Positions 55,654-64,000 of a DNA stretch of 64,000 nt are shown here, piece by piece (positions within the stretch are counted from its first letter, which is position 1; every line of letters starts with the position of its first letter). Where the stretch lies: the NCBI GenBank assembly GCA_030549175.1, contig JAUKUA010000001.1, forward strand, positions 682,001 through 746,000, written 5' to 3'. Under the pieces are notes generated by a model. That model saw only the letters and a program-made list of their open reading frames with translations, ran no database searches and had not been told where the DNA came from. The DNA is from Lasiosphaeris hirsuta (lineage: Eukaryota; Ascomycota; Sordariomycetes; Sordariales; Lasiosphaeriaceae). The position numbers and the translations under genes were made by a program.

Positions 55654-58458
55654 TTAAACCTCCTCCTCCTCCTCAATCGGCGCGGGCGTCGCCCGTTCCC
55701 TCCTCCTCTTTGGCCTTCGGTGCCGATTGCTGCTGATCTGACTCGCCGAGTCGTCCGGCGCGAGCTCGCTCACGTCGTCCCCGCCCCACTCGCTCTCCTG
55801 GCCGTCGACGCTCTCCTCGTCCGCCCACACGGGCCGGTCGAGGCCGCCGCTCGATCCCGACATGGGCAAGACATCGATGCCCCGGCCACCGCCGAGACCA
55901 CCCCGACGCTGCTGCAAACTCATCGACAGAGCTGCACCGCGCCGCCGCAGTGTGTCGCGCACCGAGATGGCGCGCTCGTGCAGCTTCTCAAAGGCGTCTT
56001 CAAGGGCTTCCATGCCGTTGAAGATCTCGCGCTCGAGCTCTGCGAGCACGGCGATTTCCGTCTCTTCGTCATGGGACACAGCTGCGCGTGAGGGGTACGA
56101 GGAGGACGCGGCGGACATGCCGCTGATGAAGGATGCGGGCGTCTGGCCGCGTGAGTAAGGCCCAAAGGGTGTCACGTTGCGAGAGCCGATGCCGGGGCGC
56201 GAGGCGAGCCCGGGGCTCATGACGTGCGGTGGAGGGAATATGCCGCTGGCCGGGGTGGCACCGCGAGAGACGCCGTCAAGAGGTGGCATCCCTTCGTCTT
56301 CAGCACCGGACCAGAGGAAGCCGTCAAAGCGGCCCGAGGTAAGAATCTCCCACTCGGAGGGGTTGATATCGGAGATTGTATGCAACAGATCGTGCATGGC
56401 TGGGTTCTTGACCAGATACACGGCCGTCTCGGCGTCGCGCGGGACTTGGGGCAGGCGGTATAGTCTCTGCAGGGAGAGACCCGTCTTTACCACAAAGTCG
56501 TTACGCGGCCTGCGGAGGGGTGTCGGCGCCCGGGTTGCTGGTTGGAGTTCCCTTGAGCCGGACAGGAGTGCATTGAAGAACGGCCGATCCGCCGGCTCGA
56601 GGTTCGTGAGAATGGCAAAGGTAAGAGTCTCGTCATCAACCTCCTGCGGTGGCGGGGCAGGAGCCTTGTCGCAGCTCGACATCCACTTGTCAACAGCTGC
56701 TCTTACTCTCTTGGTCTGGCGGAGGTAATGCTCCCTAAACTCCTCGGCAATATCGGGATCCATCTTGACGGGTGATGCTGGCCGTGCCGGGATGTCCGCG
56801 AGACCCTCAGCCGCCTTCGTCCCCACCAGGGCAAGATCGAATGGCGGCCATGCCGGTAGGTCTATCCTCCCGCTGACCCGCTCAAGAACCTCACCCCATC
56901 CCAGCCCTCTGTGCACATCGTCCGAGTGGTCGCACATCACACAAAAGCATCCTTCAGGCGACAAATCTCGCGAGAAGACATTCTCAAGCCGATCCAACAG
57001 CCGCCGGGCAACCGTCCTGTGCCCAGTAGCAACGGCGATAGAGCCATGCCCAGCGAGAACCGACTGATATTGGTTAAGTAGGTTGAAGAAAGGTGCGAAT
57101 AATGTTTCGGCGCCTTGGAGTGGAGGGTTGGAAGGTCTTGTACCATTCTGCCGTGGTAAAACTGCAAGGAAGGTCCTTGGAACAGCCTGTGGTAGCCCAC
57201 CATTTTGCATAAGATAGTCGACTCGTGGCACGTCTTGGATGTCAATTGGAGGCGGAGGAGGAGGAGGTGGCGGCGGCATACCAGGAATAAATGCGGGGGT
57301 CGCGGAAGGCGTAGGTACCACTGATGGCTGCTGAAATTTCAACGGCTGCTTCTCGTTATGCATCATTGATGGCGGCGGAAACTGTGGTGTCTGTGTGGGT
57401 GTCTTTGGTGAAGAGTCGGCAGCGGACTCGGGCGAAGAATCCACCTCGATCGGCGCTGGCCTCCTACCAGAGACATTCCGTTTTGGGGGAACTGATTTCG
57501 CGGCGGAGATTGTTTCTGCTGTAGAGTCGGTAACCTCAGATGCCGCCGTTTCGGCCTCCGGTGGTACATACTTCTGCGGTACGATGTATGTGGCCTGACT
57601 CGAGGTTTTCGAGACCTTTGATCTGGACTCGTGTTTGGACGTCGAACGGGAAATGTAGGATGAATTTCTGGATCCGGGCCGATCCTCAGGATGAAGTCGT
57701 TCCTCATCCCTCATGGACCGTGGTGTCCCTGATCTTGGAGTTCCAGACCTTGGAGTGCCTGACCGTGGCGTTCCCGACCTCTTCTTCTGCGCCGACAGAT
57801 CCGTCTCGGGCGGGGAGGGTGGCCGATCATCTTGACGCGAGTTCTTCCGCGAGGTCGATACTTTCCGAGAAACAGGAGGGGAGTCGGCTGATTTGGATCT
57901 CCTCATCTCGCTGCCGCCGAGGTCTGTCGCCTCTGGTGTGAGCGGATCGGTCCGCCGGGCACCAGATGTAGAAACATCTTCTTTACTGTGAACAAACTCC
58001 TTGCTATGTGTCTTGCTGAAAGTCGGATACGGTATACTCCCCCGCTCACTGCCCATCCCTCTCGCGAGCTCAGGGACTAGATCCGTCATGGAACTGGAGG
58101 CGGCTCTCGATCGGTAGCTGGCCTCCTCTCTCTCCATCTCTCTCGGTCGATGCCGGCGATGAGAGCGGGAGTGTGTGTCACTGTCAGTGGGCCTCAGCTT
58201 GGACGATCTCGAAGACCGGTGGCGGTGGACCGATGATGAGTCCTTTTCCCGGTCGATATCGCGGTCTCGGTCTCTGTCACGGTCACGGTCACGATCCCGA
58301 ATGGAATCTCTGTCCCGGTCTCTGTCCTTATCTTTCTCTCGCTCCTTGTCTCGGTCTCTGTCCTTGTCTCGGTCTTTCCGTTCCGTCTTGGGTCGGTGTC
58401 GTTTCTCGCGTGAGCGTTCGTCGACGTCGACGACGTCCCTGTCTTTAGAGGACGGCAT
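55654..58458 (-). CDS. Large conserved-looking hypothetical protein with RD/RE-rich N-terminus
   Basis: Single exon, 934 aa. The start ATG at 58458 opens with MPSSKDRDVVDVDERSREK. Residues 1-90 are an alternating Arg-Asp/Arg-Glu tract (several DRDRDRDR runs), as in splicing-linked proteins. Then comes an RS/Ser-rich disordered part with four SGTPR repeats at about 245. A proline run (MPPPPPPPPPPIDI) lies at about 400. Residues about 415-740 are ordered: RVDYLMQNGGLPQAVPRTFL, YQSVLAGHGSIAVATGHRTV with ARRLLDRLENVFS, GCFCVMCDHSDD, LERVSGRIDLPAWPPFDL and LTFAILTNLEPADRPFFNAL. A coiled helix (AELEREIFNGMEALEDAFEK) is at about 840 and the tail is basic then acidic. I do not recognise a named family. 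It may act in the nucleus, judging only from the charged N-terminus. Confidence 0.75.
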   Translation of the reverse strand: MPSSKDRDVVDVDERSREKRHRPKTERKDRDKDRDRDKEREKDKDRDRDRDSIRDRDRDRDRDRDRDIDREKDSSSVHRHRSSRSSKLRPTDSDTHSRSHRRHRPREMEREEASYRSRAASSSMTDLVPELARGMGSERGSIPYPTFSKTHSKEFVHSKEDVSTSGARRTDPLTPEATDLGGSEMRRSKSADSPPVSRKVSTSRKNSRQDDRPPSPPETDLSAQKKRSGTPRSGTPRSGTPRSGTPRSMRDEERLHPEDRPGSRNSSYISRSTSKHESRSKVSKTSSQATYIVPQKYVPPEAETAASEVTDSTAETISAAKSVPPKRNVSGRRPAPIEVDSSPESAADSSPKTPTQTPQFPPPSMMHNEKQPLKFQQPSVVPTPSATPAFIPGMPPPPPPPPPPIDIQDVPRVDYLMQNGGLPQAVPRTFLAVLPRQNGTRPSNPPLQGAETLFAPFFNLLNQYQSVLAGHGSIAVATGHRTVARRLLDRLENVFSRDLSPEGCFCVMCDHSDDVHRGLGWGEVLERVSGRIDLPAWPPFDLALVGTKAAEGLADIPARPASPVKMDPDIAEEFREHYLRQTKRVRAAVDKWMSSCDKAPAPPPQEVDDETLTFAILTNLEPADRPFFNALLSGSRELQPATRAPTPLRRPRNDFVVKTGLSLQRLYRLPQVPRDAETAVYLVKNPAMHDLLHTISDINPSEWEILTSGRFDGFLWSGAEDEGMPPLDGVSRGATPASGIFPPPHVMSPGLASRPGIGSRNVTPFGPYSRGQTPASFISGMSAASSSYPSRAAVSHDEETEIAVLAELEREIFNGMEALEDAFEKLHERAISVRDTLRRRGAALSMSLQQRRGGLGGGRGIDVLPMSGSSGGLDRPVWADEESVDGQESEWGGDDVSELAPDDSASQISSNRHRRPKRRRERATPAPIEEEEEV
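57724..57779. repeat. Four short coding repeats (SGTPR)
   Basis: 15-bp units on the minus strand encode consecutive SGTPR pentapeptides in the 934-aa protein. Confidence 0.8.
58250..58400. repeat. RD/RE-coding hexanucleotide-like repeat
   Basis: CGG/CGA-GAC/GAT alternation on the minus strand encodes the Arg-Asp tract of the 934-aa protein. Confidence 0.8.
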
Positions 58459-60159
58459 GTTGGCTCATGTCAGGGCTTCACAGCCCGCCCGAGGAAGCGG
58501 GAGGCTGCCGCTACGACTTGACAGGGGAGGGGGGGGGGGGCTCCAACGAGCACGTTGTGTGTGGGAGGCACGGGCAAGCGGCGCGATGGGCGGGTGCTGG
58601 GTGATGCTGGTAGGGGCTATCGAGAGATGTACGCGGTGTGCTACTCGAGACGCGCGAAAGGCCGGGCGAGGAACGGTTTTGCACACTGCGCGGGCTGCGA
58701 GGGTGGGATGGATTTGATGGTCGGATAGGGTCGGGAGATTGAATCGATGGAAGTAGCGTCGAGTGACTGGATGAGTGACTGGAGTGACTGGATCAGGCCC
58801 AAGGCAACATTCAGGTTTGGAATTCCAGATCAAGACACGGGAGCTTTTGCAGGTGGCAGTCCGTGGCAGTAGCCCTGGCAATTGCCTGGGCTGGCATGGG
58901 GGCTTGCAGGTGGTGTTGTCGAGCGAGTGCACACCCAATGTGATTCGACGGCGTCGGGCTCTGTCGGCCACACACTGTGCCCACTGGGCAGCGACTCCCA
59001 GCGACTCCAGTGATTTGGGCTGACTTCCTTCACTTTTGGGCTCGGAAAGACCCACGCTACGCCATGCACTGCTCACCGGCCCGCCCCCCCAACAGTGCGC
59101 CAAAAGGCCCCGAATGCAAGTCCCCACGGTGTGATGTGGCTCTCGGCAGAGCGAGGGCTCTTCATCAGCGTCGCATGGCCCGCCTTCGACTGGCCAGCAG
59201 CATCCACTGACTGCCTCCGCCGAGTGCTTGCTGAATTGACGCTGCGTCACGAAAACCAATGCATCTACGAGCATTTGGCAAAATCAGAAAGTCGGCATGC
59301 CTGTCTCAATTCTCTCAGTCCTGCCCGTGGCACACGCCCCAATATCGCCAGAGTCGCACTTAATCACACATCTGTAGGAGCATCTTCTCGCTTTTCGTGC
59401 CGAACCGACGTTGAGCACACCTCGTACCTCGTGTCCGCCGAAAGTATTGGGTACCGACCAGCCTCGCGTCTTTTCTTGGGCATCACTAGTCCTGGTGTAC
59501 ATCGCTGAGCCTGGTGGGCCTGCAGTTAAGCGCTCTGCTGAATGCTGTCCACTCCATTGGCTTTGGGCCTTGTAACCGCCATTCACTAACAAAAACAACC
59601 GAATCAGCTCGCAGCCATGGGGCCACCAATCGTGTCCGGGGGGACGAGCGACGGACGAGCTCAACGTGGCGTCGTGGTGAGGTGGTCAAGCATCAAGCAT
59701 CTAGCATCACCGCGGGTCTGCATCTTTTACTGCGGGGTGTTTCTGTTCGCTACGTCTTAAGTTTGGCGGATGCCCGTCAAACCCAGTCCTGAATTACTAT
59801 ATTCTGCTATCCCGCAAGCCGGGCTATGGTAGGGTTTGTCCCCTGTTCTCGTTCTCGAGGACGGCACACTTGCCAGAGAGCATCAACAGAGGGCAACCCG
59901 GCCTGCGTTGCCGCGAACTTTGCACTCATGCAATTGCTTCCACGATGCCCCAGAGGATCAACAAACCTCCCCGTGCCTTTTGAGGTGGGTGGAGCGGCGG
60001 ATGGGTCACCTGTCAGAATGGCTCCAATTCTCTTTTTGACAACACCCGTTCTTGGCGCCCTGCAGGGCCCCATCCCCGCTCTGCCGCTGTCACTGGGTAA
60101 ACAGCGCACGATGAATCAGGAGGCGGGCGAGAAAGCGACAAACTGACTGCCGGATATTC
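58459..60159. other. Intergenic region, 1.7 kb
   Basis: Lies between the promoter of the 934-aa protein gene and the 3' end of ATP sulfurylase. A long open frame on the minus strand (58465-59274) has no motif and biased composition, and I regard it as chance. No gene was recognised. Confidence 0.5.

Positions 60160-64000
<3,841 letters not shown>

Noticed and set aside
58465..59274. 269-codon frame between the RD/RE-rich gene and ATP sulfurylase
   Set aside because: No motif, biased composition and located in an upstream region; not supported as a gene.

Overview
This is a stretch of nuclear chromosome from a filamentous ascomycete, most probably a Sordariomycete. The genes carry short (about 50-110 nt) GT-AG introns. 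Recognisable products include a fungal complex I assembly factor (CIA30), a Tim44-like mL45/Mba1 protein, EOS1, eIF1, TRM44, an FLC/TRP-type membrane protein and a fungal ATP sulfurylase with its degenerate APS-kinase-like tail. I rebuilt exon structures by hand from splice sites and reading-frame phase. I could not run a search, so family names rest on recognisable motifs. No rRNA, convincing tRNA or CRISPR array was seen.

Layout. Positions 1-7.2 kb hold CIA30 plus two small lineage-type genes and a possible solo LTR. Positions 7.2-14.1 kb are accessory: a tandem duplication, a broken gene, two copies of a small paralogous gene family (9.68-10.26 kb and 13.74-14.12 kb) that share a leader and an intron position, and an F-box/ankyrin gene whose C-terminus continues in a shifted frame. 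Positions 14.4-18.2 kb carry a ten-exon two-RRM RNA-binding protein whose long first intron contains a tandem repeat and a near-perfect 22-bp inverted repeat. Positions 19.4-24.5 kb are a gene graveyard with a decayed acidic-repeat gene, a C2H2 fragment, the front end of an SNF2 helicase and an HNH fragment. Positions 25.9-27.8 kb hold two unknown genes only 2 nt apart. Positions 29.4-32.0 kb are a repeat-rich patch with at least two more fragments of the small paralogous family.

From 33.4 kb the window becomes a dense housekeeping region: an SSS/DUR3-like transporter, mL45/Mba1, EOS1, eIF1, TRM44, an intradiol dioxygenase, a dienelactone-hydrolase-like protein with an acidic tail, an FLC/TRP membrane protein, a large RD/RE-rich protein and ATP sulfurylase. 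The dioxygenase and the hydrolase-like gene are neighbours, as the two steps would be in aromatic-ring degradation, but the hydrolase lacks its usual nucleophile, so a shared pathway is only a possibility.

The best candidate for something undescribed is the small paralogous family. It has four full or partial copies in 22 kb, with conserved intron phase, a conserved acidic/PPIS-DAPLV block and a C-terminal membrane anchor in some copies. Pyrimidine-rich short repeats lie in or beside most copies.
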